Shown: positions 1-8,789 of the stretch, piece after piece
How the letters are laid out: the number at the start of each line of letters is the position of its first letter
Position numbering within the stretch: position 1 is the stretch's first letter
DNA from: Elusimicrobia bacterium UBA5214
GTDB lineage: Bacteria; Elusimicrobiota; UBA5214
Direction: 5' to 3'
Length of the DNA: 64,000 nt
Assembly (NCBI GenBank): GCA_002412545.1
Contig: DHVG01000014.1
Span: 32,865 to 96,864, forward strand
Position numbers and translations under genes: made by a program
The notes under the pieces: model-generated
Seen by the model: only the letters and a program-made list of their open reading frames with translations
Databases searched by the model: none
Told to the model about the DNA's origin: nothing

Positions 1-3
1 AAG

Positions 4-1356
4 ATGAAAAAGAAAATCTTGTATGTTGATGGTAATCGGACATTCACTGAAGAATTAAAAAAGATTCTTGAAGAAAAAGGATATCAAACGAGCATTGCTG
101 CAAATAATGAAGAAGCGTTAGAATTAACCAAGAAAATCTCACCGCAGATTATCTTTATTGATATGGAAACTCCACCAGAGAATGGGTTAGAAACATATTT
201 AGAAATAAGAAAAATTAACCGAACAATCCCAGTAGTAATCGTTACTGAAGAATGGGATGACCTAAAAAATTTAACCTGGGAAGCAATGACCTATAATGCT
301 TATACTTGCCTTTATAAACCTTTTGAAATTGATGAAATGCTTGAGTTAATGGAAATAATTACTGAGGGGTCTGTCCGGAAAAAACATAAAAAGACTTCGG
401 TAAAATCGGTCTTGGTGAATAGAAGGGTAAAAAAGATTCTAAATGCGTTTCTTTTAGGTATTTTCTCTCTCAACACTCTTTGGGCAGAGGAATTTGTTGG
501 TCATAGTGGTGCCGATTTTCTTAAACAAAGTATCGGCGTACGGGCAAGTGCGCTCGGTGAAGCAGTAGTTGCCTTACCCGGTGATATTTTTGCTACTTCT
601 TGGAATCCTGCCGCTTTAGCCGAACTGAAAAAAATTGAAATTGGTTTTATGCACAGTGAAATGGTAATGAATGCAAAAACCGAATTTTTTGGAGTCGTTT
701 ATCCGACAAAAATAGGCAGTTTTGGGTTAAGTGGTATTTTCTTCGTTCCCGAAGCAATACCGTTGACTGATGAAATCGGAAAAACTTTCGGTGAAATAAA
801 ATGGTTTGACTATGCATTAACTTTTTCTTATGCAAGAAAAGTATTTAACCGTCTTTCGCTTGGTTTTAATTTGAAGACAGTTCGTCGGCAGGAAAATGAC
901 CCTATTTTTGGTGAGACTAAAGGTGATGCTTATGCGGGCGAGATTGGTCTGCTGTATTCGGCAATGAGAAACTTAAATTTCGGTTTTTCTTTACTTAATT
1001 TTGGTGAAAAAATACAAATGGAAAGAGAAAAAAAGAGAGATGATTTACCCCGAACAATAAGAGTCGGTCTTGCCTACGAATGGCAACCAAATAGTGCAGA
1101 TGGACTCATTTTTTTTCTTGATTTGAACAAAACACTTGATGCAAAATGGCGAAAAAATATTGGTATTGAATATTCTCTGGAGGGAATAATTTTCCTTCGT
1201 GCCGGCTATCTGGAAAAAACCGGTAATATCTTGGGTTTGACTTACGGACTGGGAATTAAAATCGGCAACTACCAATTAGATTATGCTAATATCCCGGCAA
1301 GTGAAATGATTGGGTACAATCGTACCAATAAGTTTTCTTTTCTGATTCGATTCTAA
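4..1356 (+). CDS. Response-regulator receiver domain continuous with a PorV/PorQ-like outer-membrane protein
   Basis: Residues 1-125 form a CheY-like receiver: IIFID with phospho-acceptor Asp53, Thr81, and Lys105 in YKPFE. The usual second acidic residue near position 10 is replaced by Gly. A basic linker (121-145) leads into a hydrophobic stretch (VKKILNAFLLGIFSLNTLWA) that looks like a signal peptide. From about residue 162 the sequence is PorV/UPF0164-like (GVRASALGEA, SWNPAALAEL), with alternating beta strands ending in an aromatic LIRF terminus typical of outer-membrane barrels. A cytoplasmic receiver upstream of an export signal is topologically odd. TTG (412) and GTG (415) just before the signal peptide could be internal starts, giving a separate PorV-like protein. 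Either two genes fused by loss of a stop or one frame with two products. The family calls are firm; the one-protein reading is not. Confidence 0.75.
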   Translation: MKKKILYVDGNRTFTEELKKILEEKGYQTSIAANNEEALELTKKISPQIIFIDMETPPENGLETYLEIRKINRTIPVVIVTEEWDDLKNLTWEAMTYNAYTCLYKPFEIDEMLELMEIITEGSVRKKHKKTSVKSVLVNRRVKKILNAFLLGIFSLNTLWAEEFVGHSGADFLKQSIGVRASALGEAVVALPGDIFATSWNPAALAELKKIEIGFMHSEMVMNAKTEFFGVVYPTKIGSFGLSGIFFVPEAIPLTDEIGKTFGEIKWFDYALTFSYARKVFNRLSLGFNLKTVRRQENDPIFGETKGDAYAGEIGLLYSAMRNLNFGFSLLNFGEKIQMEREKKRDDLPRTIRVGLAYEWQPNSADGLIFFLDLNKTLDAKWRKNIGIEYSLEGIIFLRAGYLEKTGNILGLTYGLGIKIGNYQLDYANIPASEMIGYNRTNKFSFLIRF

Positions 1357-1405
1357 TTCCAAACTATTCACCTGCCCGATGGGGCAGGTTGAGGGTAAAC
1401 GGTGG

Positions 1406-1451
1406 AATTACACCGATGTCCTTGTTATAGGCTCCATCGGTGTAATTTTTT
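1406..1451 (+). terminator. Rho-independent terminator between convergent genes
   Basis: A perfect 13-bp stem (1406-1418 with 1435-1447) encloses a 16-nt loop and is followed by a T-run. It sits between the plus-strand gene ending at 1356 and the minus-strand gene ending at 1503. A second small hairpin (CCTGCCC/GGGCAGG, 1371-1388) lies just upstream. Confidence 0.8.
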
Positions 1452-1502
1452 CTTGGAAATCAATACAATCAAGTCCAGATTGTTCCTATCCGCTCCCTTG
1501 TT

Positions 1503-2387
1503 TTATCCCCAGTTAAATTTTTTTCGTAAAAGAGAGAAATACTTTTCCTTATTTTTAGGGAAAAGGAAACGAACATTATTCTCTGCTTTCCGAATAAGAA
1601 TTTCATCACCAATTTTAAGATGATGTTCTTCCTGTCCGTCAATACTCAAGAGAATTTCTTGCCCATTGGAGAGAATCCGTATTTTTATTTCTGCTTCTTG
1701 AGAGATTATCAGTGGTCTCAAAGTCAAACTATGTGGACAGAGGGGGGTTAAAATGAAAACCGGTAATTCTGGTGAGACCAAAGGTCCACCAGCAGCAAGA
1801 TTATATGCAGTAGAACCGGTAGGCGTGGAAAGGATTAAACCATCACCCTGGTATTCACTGACTAAATGGTTATCTACCTTTACTTCTAAATTAATCACCC
1901 GTACCGAATGTGGATTACGCAGAACGCAATCGTTGAGCGCAAGAAAATGGTTAATTTTCCTTTTTCGTCGGTAAATTTGACCAGCAAACATTGTGCGTTC
2001 TTCAACAAGGTATCTACCTTGGGAGATGTTTTCTAACACCGAATAAATGTCTTTAACTTCAGCAGCGGCCAAAAAGCCCAAACTTCCTACATTTATTCCT
2101 AAAATCGGTATTTTTTTAGGGGTAGTCGGAGACCCCCCTGAAGCGGTGGCAAAACGCGCCGTCTTCAGAATTGTCCCGTCACCACCTAAAGTAAGCAGAA
2201 AATCATAACCGTTTAGATTTTTTGCTCCGGTGACTTTGTCCAATTTCCATCCTTTTTTCTGACAGAAATTCTGTAGTTTCGGAATAAGCGCTCTTACTTC
2301 TTTCTTCTCAAAATTTGCCACTAAACCAATTCTCTTAACTGAAAACATCCTTCGGTCAAACTCAGGATGATGAACTTGTTGAATCAT
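1503..2387 (-). CDS. nadK: NAD kinase (NADK, poly-P/ATP-NAD kinase family)
   Basis: Phosphorylates NAD+ to NADP+ in the cytoplasm. The diagnostic LTLGGDGTILK motif, then GINVGSLGFL, the NDCVLRNP segment, and the GDGLILSTPTGSTAYNLAAGGPLV nucleotide-binding block are all present. Length of about 294 residues fits the family. The frame is open to a GTG at 2405, but those AGG-AGG codons are themselves a strong Shine-Dalgarno site 8 nt before ATG 2387, so I start there. Residues 2-14 (IQQVHHPEFDRR) come from an interspersed hairpin repeat (CATCC...GGATG, 2346-2369), so translation could instead begin at the next Met (2348). Follows the P-II-like gene closely on the same strand. Confidence 0.93.
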   Translation of the reverse strand: MIQQVHHPEFDRRMFSVKRIGLVANFEKKEVRALIPKLQNFCQKKGWKLDKVTGAKNLNGYDFLLTLGGDGTILKTARFATASGGSPTTPKKIPILGINVGSLGFLAAAEVKDIYSVLENISQGRYLVEERTMFAGQIYRRKRKINHFLALNDCVLRNPHSVRVINLEVKVDNHLVSEYQGDGLILSTPTGSTAYNLAAGGPLVSPELPVFILTPLCPHSLTLRPLIISQEAEIKIRILSNGQEILLSIDGQEEHHLKIGDEILIRKAENNVRFLFPKNKEKYFSLLRKKFNWG

Positions 2388-2404
2388 AGATTTTCTCCTC
2401 CTCA

Positions 2405-2719
2405 CTACTCAATGAATCCAATACAGCGGGTTACTTCTTGAATATAAGCGAAGCCTTGTCCGGGTTCTTTCAATTTACCCGCTTCTACTACCGCAGTAAA
2501 AATTTTATCGGTGATATTTTTTTGGGTAACAATCAGAATAATTTCTTTTTCCGGATTAATCGTAATTCCTAATAATTTTATCCGTTCTCTTACCCCGGAA
2601 CCTCTCCCGAAGAAGACAGTCGCTCCTTGTGCGCCTGCCGATATTGCTGCTTTCACTACTTTATTTGCTTCACCACGTTGCACAATTACTGTGATACAAT
2701 CAAACTTTTCTTCAACCAT
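2405..2719 (-). CDS. P-II family nitrogen-regulator-like protein
   Basis: A small protein (about 104 residues) with the ferredoxin-like P-II pattern: an ITVIVQRG opening strand, an AAISAGAQGATVFFGRGSG loop region resembling the T-loop, and a C-terminal EAGKLKEPGQGFAYI segment. Start: ATG 2719 preceded by GAGG; a longer frame from TTG 2740 would overlap the upstream gene. It lies 4 nt downstream of a DUF1538 membrane protein. This is a recurrent pairing in which a P-II-like protein probably modulates a membrane partner. The residue that is uridylylated in GlnB is not obvious, so the ligand and regulation are unknown. Confidence 0.75.
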   Translation of the reverse strand: MVEEKFDCITVIVQRGEANKVVKAAISAGAQGATVFFGRGSGVRERIKLLGITINPEKEIILIVTQKNITDKIFTAVVEAGKLKEPGQGFAYIQEVTRCIGFIE

Positions 2720-2723
2720 TTTT

Positions 2724-3428
2724 TTATCCTCTTCCCGCAACTATACCTATCACCAACATTACCAGGACCGGACCGAATGCCGAGAGAGTAATTAGACCAA
2801 ATCCTGCCATTGCTGAAGATGTTCCGCCAATCACCGAAGCAGTGCCAATTCCTACCGCAAGGAATAAAGGTACGGTTACTGCTCCGGAAGCAACACCCGC
2901 TGCATCCCAGGCAATCAGCGCATATTTCTCCGGTGAAAGATAAGATAATAAAGCAAGTAAAATTACAAAAGGGATAAGAAAGAGAGCAAATGAACCCCGA
3001 TAGACAATCCGCAGAATCCCAAGTACAAAACCCATACTTAATCCTGCGGCAACCGAATGCATAATTAAATTTCTGCTCATTGCTCCCGAAGTTAAATCTT
3101 CAATTTTTTTTGCAAAGACAATTAATGACGGTTCAGCCAGTGCGGCAATATAACCAATAATTAAAGAAAAGATAATAATCAACCACAAGGTCGCTTTCTG
3201 GGGAAGGGTTGCCCCCACATTTTCACCGAGCGGAATTAATCCCGTATTCAGACTACTCAAGAATAAACGCATTCCAAAAATTGTCAGAGTTAGACCAAGC
3301 ACTACTTTATGGAAATCTCTCACTGGCGATTTAAGAATAACGGTCTGGAATAAAAGCAAAAATAAAGAAACCGGCACAACTGCCAGAATTACCTCTTTCA
3401 TTGCGGATAACAAATATTTCATCACCAT
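2724..3428 (-). CDS. DUF1538 integral membrane protein
   Basis: About 234 residues with six to seven hydrophobic segments and conserved Gly/Pro-rich loops (AEPSLIVFA, WDAAGVASGAVTVPL, GGTSSAMAGFG) typical of DUF1538 proteins. Many members carry two DUF1538 repeats; this one has a single unit, so it may oligomerise. Start ATG 3428 has a GGAGG site 8 nt upstream. It is co-directional with the P-II-like gene 4 nt downstream, which suggests a transporter or channel with a cytosolic regulator. The substrate is unknown. Confidence 0.75.
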   Translation of the reverse strand: MVMKYLLSAMKEVILAVVPVSLFLLLFQTVILKSPVRDFHKVVLGLTLTIFGMRLFLSSLNTGLIPLGENVGATLPQKATLWLIIIFSLIIGYIAALAEPSLIVFAKKIEDLTSGAMSRNLIMHSVAAGLSMGFVLGILRIVYRGSFALFLIPFVILLALLSYLSPEKYALIAWDAAGVASGAVTVPLFLAVGIGTASVIGGTSSAMAGFGLITLSAFGPVLVMLVIGIVAGRG

Positions 3429-3475
3429 TTTCTTCCTCCAACTTCCAAAATTCGCTACTAAAACCGATGTGTTTC

Positions 3476-4477
3476 TTAATGTAACTTATAGATTATTTCC
3501 TTATGTCTTTTTTTCTTATTTGCTTTTCTGTCAGCAACACCAACAAACATCCTTTTTTCTTTCAATTCAAACAATTTAGGAGCATTAAAATCTGAAGAAA
3601 ATTCCTTAATCCGTTTTTCTGCCAATTTTACATATTTTTCGTTTGTATCATATCCTACATAATGGCGATTCGTTTTTACTGCGGCAATTGCCGTCTGTCC
3701 ACTTCCAATAAAGGGGTCTAATATGACCTCTCCTTCAAAAGTGTAAAGTTGAATTAACCTGTAAGGTAATTCCACTGGAAAAGGTGCAGGATGTCCAACT
3801 TTAGTTGCCGGTTCTGCAGAAAAAGTCCATACACTTTTGGTAAATTCAAGAAACTCTTCCTTAGAAATTGTGCTTTTTCTTCTGAGATTATCTCTACTAA
3901 ACATACCTTTAGAGAAGACCAAAATATACTCGTGAATATCTCTCAAAGTTGGGTTTTTAGCCGAAAGCCAACTTCCCCAAGCGGTTGAAGGACTACCACT
4001 TGAAGCTTTATTCCAGATAATTTCACCGCGCATTAAAAATCCCAAATCAAGCATATCTTCAATGATAAAAGCATCAAGCGGAATATACGGTTTTCTTCCT
4101 AAATTAGCGATATTGATACATATCCTTCCACCTAGGACAAGAACTCTCTTAACCTCGTTCCATACTCTCTTTAGAAATAATCTGTATTCATTTAAGGTAA
4201 GATTCTCATCATATTCTTTCCCTACGTTATAAGGAGGCGAAGTAACCATCAAGTGCACACTATTATCAGGTAATTCTTCCATTTTTTTACTTGATTTCCA
4301 GAAGATTTTATCCAGAAATTCAGACGGGATAGGGTTTTCGGTATATTTTCCTATTTCCTCTTTTGGTAATCCTTCGTATAACCTACTTGTATAAAAAGGT
4401 GTGGAGTCGTGGTTGATTCTTCCCGGAGAACCGAAAGCACTTGTTTTTGTTCCTCTTTTTATTTGAGTAAATCTCAT
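3476..4477 (-). CDS. DNA methyltransferase (beta-class, N4-cytosine or N6-adenine) of a type II R-M system
   Basis: Motif IV is TSPPYN (followed by VGKEYD) and precedes motif I DPFIGSGQTAIAA near the C-terminus. That order is the beta class, which includes many N4-cytosine and N6-adenine methylases. The final YVGYDTNEKYVKLAEKRI completes the SAM fold. ATG 4477 lies 1 nt after the stop of the upstream gene, so the two are translationally coupled; a longer TTG-started frame reaches 4501. The partner gene looks like a ThaI-type endonuclease, so the target is probably CGCG, but specificity is inferred only from that neighbour. Confidence 0.88.
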   Translation of the reverse strand: MRFTQIKRGTKTSAFGSPGRINHDSTPFYTSRLYEGLPKEEIGKYTENPIPSEFLDKIFWKSSKKMEELPDNSVHLMVTSPPYNVGKEYDENLTLNEYRLFLKRVWNEVKRVLVLGGRICINIANLGRKPYIPLDAFIIEDMLDLGFLMRGEIIWNKASSGSPSTAWGSWLSAKNPTLRDIHEYILVFSKGMFSRDNLRRKSTISKEEFLEFTKSVWTFSAEPATKVGHPAPFPVELPYRLIQLYTFEGEVILDPFIGSGQTAIAAVKTNRHYVGYDTNEKYVKLAEKRIKEFSSDFNAPKLFELKEKRMFVGVADRKANKKKRHKEIIYKLH

Positions 4478-4478
4478 T

Positions 4479-5111
4479 TTATTCTTCTTGCCAGAGGTCA
4501 ATCCATCTTTTGTAAGGGTTGAAATCTATTTTCGTTTTTTGCCAATTTATTGTGATACTCTTGGTTTCACTGTCTTTAACTAAACTTGACAATGCTTCCT
4601 TAGTGATCTCAACACCTCTTGGATTAGTCCCCGGTTTGGGAAGGCTAATATATTTTTTTCTGCCAATCTTATCGAAAAGTTTCTTTTGAACTTCTAAAGG
4701 GATGTAATAAAAACCACCGGTGCTATTCCAGTTAATTTGGACAAGCAAGATGTCACAATGAGGATAATAGTTTTCACGAAATTCTTTTGCCTTTTGAGCA
4801 TCAACCGTCCATATCAGTTTGACACCACCGAAGCTTTTACCAGTAATTGTCTTAACGGATACCGGTTCTCCAAATAATTTTGCGTCCACTTCTGGTTCAG
4901 TAATTGGGATTTCGGTCTCTACATTTGCCTCACCAAATTTATAGATAAGTAAAGCAACAATTACACTTTCACGAACTGAGCCGACTTGCATCCCAACTTT
5001 GCCTGCCCTTGAACTTTCTAATTCGGCAAGTTGAAACAAATAAGACAAACGCCTTTTGATTTTCTCTACCAGTTTCTCATCTTCAAAAATTTCTTTCAAG
5101 CGACTGGACAT
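4479..5111 (-). CDS. Putative type II restriction endonuclease, ThaI-like
   Basis: About 210 residues. The segments LFQLAELESSRAGKVGMQVGS, ITEPEVDAKLFGEPVSVKT and CDILLVQINW resemble what I recall of ThaI (CGCG cutters). An acidic residue followed by VSVKT, about ten residues apart, fits a PD-(D/E)xK core. It is immediately upstream of and coupled to a beta-class methyltransferase, the normal arrangement of an R-M pair. The R-M role is well supported by context; the ThaI assignment rests on memory of the family and needs a profile search. Confidence 0.7.
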   Translation of the reverse strand: MSSRLKEIFEDEKLVEKIKRRLSYLFQLAELESSRAGKVGMQVGSVRESVIVALLIYKFGEANVETEIPITEPEVDAKLFGEPVSVKTITGKSFGGVKLIWTVDAQKAKEFRENYYPHCDILLVQINWNSTGGFYYIPLEVQKKLFDKIGRKKYISLPKPGTNPRGVEITKEALSSLVKDSETKSITINWQKTKIDFNPYKRWIDLWQEE

Positions 5112-5125
5112 TTTTTTTATTCCTC

Positions 5126-5812
5126 TTATGGTAAGGAAAGGATTCTACCGAGAAGCCAGCGAAGTGTATTTGTTACAAAGCGAAATAATTCTCGTGCAGC
5201 TTCTGGCGATAATCCAACTCCCACTACGATTGTAAACAAAACTCCGATGGTTGTATGTAACCAGTCTTGACGGCCTTGGCGTTTTGCTGCTTCCTCTAAG
5301 TAATTAAGCCGTTTTTTTACGAAATCTGTATGTTCCACTGTAAGGTTCTGTGTTGTATTCAAGTATCTCTCAATCTCAAGCAATTGAGCGGAGATTTTTT
5401 CTTGCTCTTTCGGAGAGAAAGGTGTGTTAGAAGCACCGGATGTTGAGGCGGTTTCAGCTAGTTTAGTTTCTTGAGAAATAGCCCCCCATAAATCAGGTGC
5501 TTCTATCTCTCGTTTTAAACAATTAAGCCATTCAAGGACATGTTGACGCTGACCTACCCAAGAACTCACTTCTCGTTTATCTATCCCGGTGTCTCTACCC
5601 GGTGAACGCACTGTATAACGCTCCTCATACCTCCGATCAAAGATGAAATAGTACTGCGTGGGCCGATGAATGAGCGCCGACACCAGTAGTCCCCCACCGT
5701 GCAACTCGCTGTCGCGCTCTTCCCATTGGAATTGAGAGGGATCAAGGCCTCTCCTTTGAATTTCTTCAAATATTTCATTTGCCTGTGACTTTAATATAAG
5801 ATTTTTTTCCAT
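5126..5812 (-). CDS. Uncharacterised protein with C-terminal membrane segment, next to R-M genes
   Basis: About 228 residues and not assigned to a named family. The N-terminal half is soluble and strand-rich (YYFIFDRRYEERYTVRSPG). A middle linker rich in Ser/Thr precedes a helical stretch (LLEIERYLNTTQNLTVEHTDF). The last 45 residues contain one or two hydrophobic helices (IGVLFTIVVGVGLSPEAARE and RWLLGRILSLP). ATG 5812 follows an AGGTGA site; a GTG start at 5821 is also possible. It ends 14 nt before the restriction gene, so it may share a transcript. A soluble domain tethered to a membrane helix beside R-M genes resembles accessory defence proteins, but that is inference. Confidence 0.6.
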   Translation of the reverse strand: MEKNLILKSQANEIFEEIQRRGLDPSQFQWEERDSELHGGGLLVSALIHRPTQYYFIFDRRYEERYTVRSPGRDTGIDKREVSSWVGQRQHVLEWLNCLKREIEAPDLWGAISQETKLAETASTSGASNTPFSPKEQEKISAQLLEIERYLNTTQNLTVEHTDFVKKRLNYLEEAAKRQGRQDWLHTTIGVLFTIVVGVGLSPEAARELFRFVTNTLRWLLGRILSLP

Positions 5813-5943
5813 TTTCGTCACCTATATTTGCAATAATCCTTTTATGTCTAAATACGAACTCAGGCATATCGCCGATTTTTGGGATGGTATCCGAAAGTAT
5901 AACTTAGTATTATTATTTTCTGTATCCATATATATTTTGTCAT

Positions 5944-6894
5944 TTAAAAATTAAAGACAAAATCTACATAAGGGAAACCCGGAAAGACGGCCTCTTTACT
6001 TAAAGTATTAATCAACGCAAGGTCAACACTTAATTTTTCGCCGAAGAAACGTATTCCGCAAGAAACCAGCGGATTGTCTATTTCCGGGAAAATCCAGTTT
6101 TCGGTAACTAACGCTATCCGTGTAGTTAGTCTTTTCTCTCCGCCAATTACAAGCATCGGTTTATCCGCAAAATCATTATCCACAAAACCGTATCCCAAAC
6201 CCAAAGTAAAACTGGCATCAGCGGTTCCGTAAGTTCCAACTCCGTAAAGGATACCTATTCCTTCAGGGTTATCTACTGTTTCGGAGTTGTCAGTTGTTGA
6301 ACCTTCATTGTCCATTTTTGGTACTTTAATCAAGAGAGCACCGATTGCCAGATTAAGATTTTTGCCCGCTTTTAATCCCACTTTTGGAGTTAAGTAGAAG
6401 ATTTGTTCATCAATATCTGCTCCCGGGAAAAGTGACATCCCCCCACCGATAGTGATATTATCGGTAATCCCGTAAGTAATTGCCGGGAAAAAAAGGTAGT
6501 AATCGGCAAAATAACCTTCACCTTTTCTTAACATTCGTCCGGTAGGAGAGAAAAAAAGCCGGGTAGTATTTGGATTAGCATACCAATATTCCCCTTTTCT
6601 GATTGAATCGGCTGGGACTTCTTTAATTTCTTTTATTTTTGAGAGAGGAATGGTTAGTTTACCGATTTCGGTTTGGAACTGGATTTCATCAGTGCCAATT
6701 TCAATAATCCGTCCGAGATTTGCTGCACCGTCAATAGTGATAAGAATTTGGATATGGTTAGAATCCGGAATTTTTAGATTACTGATGGTATTTGTCTTTT
6801 CTTGAGCGTATATTCTTTGTGGAGAAGAAGTAATTATCGTAAGCAAAAAGCCGAATAAAATAATTAGGAAAAACCTTTTTTTGTCCATATTCAT
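5944..6894 (-). CDS. Secreted outer-membrane beta-barrel-like protein
   Basis: 316 residues with an N-terminal signal peptide (hydrophobic core ILFGFLLTIITSS, cleavage near IYAQ). A small N-terminal beta domain contains IEIGTDEIQFQTEIGKLTIP. From about residue 105 there is a barrel-like region beginning ANPNTTRLFFSPTGR and KGEGYFADYY, a pattern seen in unnamed outer-membrane families of Bacteroidota-like and candidate-phylum bacteria. The protein ends in VDFVFNF, a plausible BAM-recognition terminus. Start ATG 6894 lacks a strong Shine-Dalgarno site. The role (porin or structural) is unknown. Confidence 0.7.
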   Translation of the reverse strand: MNMDKKRFFLIILFGFLLTIITSSPQRIYAQEKTNTISNLKIPDSNHIQILITIDGAANLGRIIEIGTDEIQFQTEIGKLTIPLSKIKEIKEVPADSIRKGEYWYANPNTTRLFFSPTGRMLRKGEGYFADYYLFFPAITYGITDNITIGGGMSLFPGADIDEQIFYLTPKVGLKAGKNLNLAIGALLIKVPKMDNEGSTTDNSETVDNPEGIGILYGVGTYGTADASFTLGLGYGFVDNDFADKPMLVIGGEKRLTTRIALVTENWIFPEIDNPLVSCGIRFFGEKLSVDLALINTLSKEAVFPGFPYVDFVFNF

Positions 6895-6934
6895 TATTCC
6901 GCTAAAATACGACCAGTGTAATGTCCCCTATCGC

Positions 6935-7046
6935 TGTCATTCCGACCCCGATGAATATCGGAGGAAGGAATCTCAAATGAGATTGCCACGGACTTCGTCC
7001 TCGCAACGACTTCGTCGGATTGCCACGGCTACGCCTCGCAATGACA
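6935..7046. repeat. Interspersed palindromic intergenic repeat (GTCATTCCG...CGCAATGAC type)
   Basis: Bounded by TGTCATTCCG and CGCAATGACA as outward inverted ends. Inside are two partly repeated units containing GATTGCCACGG and CTTCGTC. The wording resembles widespread bacterial GTCATTGCGAGG intergenic repeats. It fills most of the 295-bp gap between 6894 and 7190; no gene is seen in that gap. Confidence 0.75.
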
Positions 7047-7189
7047 TTGTAAAAAAGCGTTAGAGAGACTACACTATCCAATGGTCTGGTAAAAATTATA
7101 CCATATTTTTGGCTAATTTGTTCAAGGAATTATTCAGTAAGTAGTTTCAATCTATATCTGAGGAGAACCAGAACCTTTCTTCTGCGAGG

Positions 7190-8074
7190 TTAGAGAATAC
7201 CATATTTAACTTTATATTTTTCAGATAATTTTTTTGATTTTTCTTCTAATTCTTTCTGATACTCTTTTGACGGTGCAAAGAAGATTCTGAATAAACTTTT
7301 ATATTTTGGGACAAGTTGAGGATAATATTTTTCTAAAAATTGGTAATAAAGTGTCTTGCAATCGGTCGGACCGTTACCGAATAAGGTTAAACCACCGACT
7401 AAAACAAAATCTGCTTCGTAATCCTTTGCCGTTTTTATCATCTCTTCAAGTTTTTCTTCCGAATCGGATAGAAAGGGTAAAACCGGAATAAAAGCTGCAC
7501 CAGTTAAAAATCCATTTTCTCTACATTTTTTCATTGTTTCTAACCTTTCTTTCACTGGATATGCTCCGGGTTCTAATATTTTTCTTAAATTCTCATCTAA
7601 ACTGGAGAAAGAAAAAGAGATGATTGCTCCCCTTTTTAGTTTTTCTTTCAAATCCGAAGGTAAAATTGCTTCCTCATCAATTTTTTTCAGCAGGTCAAAA
7701 TCTCTCTCAATAAAAACAGATTTGGTTTGCAGATGCACCGGGAATTTGTATTTCAAGATTATCTCTAACATTTTTCTTATCATCTTTAATTCCAATTCTT
7801 GTTTAAGATAAGGTTCTACCCCGGCAAGATAAATAATTCCGTATTGATTTTTCTTTGCTCTTCTTGATAGTTCTTTCTCCAACAGTTCCGGAGCATTGAC
7901 TTTAAGGAAAAAAGTTTTTGCCATATTTGTTCCGTATTTGCTTCCTCGGATATAACAATAGAGACAATTGAAAGGACAGGATTGATAAGGACTTAAAGAA
8001 TAATCATCTAAAAACCAATCATCCCGTTTTTTATGTTTATTCAGGATTGACTTTACCCTAATTTCGTTGACCAT
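7190..8074 (-). CDS. Radical SAM protein (SPL/Rv2578c-like)
   Basis: The 4Fe-4S radical-SAM motif CPFNCLYCY places Cys at 33, 37 and 40. Further family features are YLAGVEPYLKQE, HLQTKSVFIERD, IISFSFSSLDENLRKILEPGA, and a late FIPVLPFLSDSEEKLEEM segment. Together they fit the spore-photoproduct-lyase-like subfamily often annotated only as radical SAM. Length of 294 residues is normal. The start overlaps the end of the AlkD-like gene by 17 nt, because that gene runs through an interspersed repeat. Substrate unknown. Confidence 0.85.
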   Translation of the reverse strand: MVNEIRVKSILNKHKKRDDWFLDDYSLSPYQSCPFNCLYCYIRGSKYGTNMAKTFFLKVNAPELLEKELSRRAKKNQYGIIYLAGVEPYLKQELELKMIRKMLEIILKYKFPVHLQTKSVFIERDFDLLKKIDEEAILPSDLKEKLKRGAIISFSFSSLDENLRKILEPGAYPVKERLETMKKCRENGFLTGAAFIPVLPFLSDSEEKLEEMIKTAKDYEADFVLVGGLTLFGNGPTDCKTLYYQFLEKYYPQLVPKYKSLFRIFFAPSKEYQKELEEKSKKLSEKYKVKYGIL

Positions 8075-8786
8075 TTCTACTTTTTGTCATGCTGAACGGT
8101 AGCGAAGCATGACTATATAATCTTTGCTGTATCTTTTTACTGGTTAATTCGTGGAGCGCATCGGAAGCAAGCCATTTTGCATTTTTTGCATCTATCTCTT
8201 GAATCTCTTTAGCCGTTTTAATTGCCAATTTGTTCAGGTTGATATTCCGTTTACCGATTTGTCGTAAAGCCCAGTTCACCGCTTTGCGCACAAAATTTCG
8301 CTCGTCAATGGACTCTCTTTTTATTAGCGGTAGAAATTTTAAGAATTCTTCATCATTTGCTTTTTTATCATGAACCGCTACTACCGAGATTAAGACAAAA
8401 CCTGCTCTTTTAACAAATTCTTCCTTTCTTTTACTCCATTCAATCGCTTTTTGGTAAGCAAATTTGGTTTTAACAAAAAGGTTCAGGCAACACTGGTCAC
8501 AAACATCCCAGGAATCAAAGTCCTTTACCCAGTTTTCTATCTCTTTTTCGCTCACCATTTCCGGTTGGGCAAGCATACTGGCGAGTATTCGTGCCTCGTG
8601 AATACCTGAGGACCAGAGTTCCTTGGCAAGTGAATGGTTCTTGCCGATTTCTTGAGCCATTTTTCGCAAAGCCGGCATAGAAACTCCGTAAGTATTCTGT
8701 GGATTAATCCCGAATTTTGCCATACCTTCCACTGCCCGGGGATTAGCTAAAGATTTTATTTTCTTCAAAATATCGTGATAGTTCAT
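8058..8786 (-). CDS. AlkD-like DNA alkylation repair protein (HEAT-like repeats)
   Basis: All-helical protein of about 242 residues with AlkD/DUF-type landmarks: GVSMPALRKMAQEIGKNH, HEARILASML, DSWDVCDQCC and NFVRKAVNWALRQIGKRN. AlkD proteins are HEAT-fold glycosylases that excise alkylated bases without base flipping. The last 18 residues (SHASLPFSMTKSRNGQRN) are encoded by an interspersed hairpin (8086-8113), so the ancestral stop was probably earlier. Start ATG 8786 lies 3 nt after the upstream gene's stop, so it is likely co-transcribed. Confidence 0.85.
   Translation of the reverse strand: MNYHDILKKIKSLANPRAVEGMAKFGINPQNTYGVSMPALRKMAQEIGKNHSLAKELWSSGIHEARILASMLAQPEMVSEKEIENWVKDFDSWDVCDQCCLNLFVKTKFAYQKAIEWSKRKEEFVKRAGFVLISVVAVHDKKANDEEFLKFLPLIKRESIDERNFVRKAVNWALRQIGKRNINLNKLAIKTAKEIQEIDAKNAKWLASDALHELTSKKIQQRLYSHASLPFSMTKSRNGQRN
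8086..8113. repeat. Hairpin repeat forming the C-terminus of the AlkD-like gene
   Basis: Perfect 8-bp arms GTCATGCT (8086-8093) and AGCATGAC (8106-8113) around a 12-nt loop. The layout CAT-x-CTGA...CGAAG-x-ATG is shared with the hairpin at 2346-2369 in the nadK leader, so the two belong to one dispersed family. Confidence 0.7.
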
Positions 8787-8789
8787 TTT

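Noticed and set aside
1402..1623. Plus-strand ORF of 73 codons
   Set aside because: It spans a rho-independent terminator and is antisense to nadK, with no supporting features.
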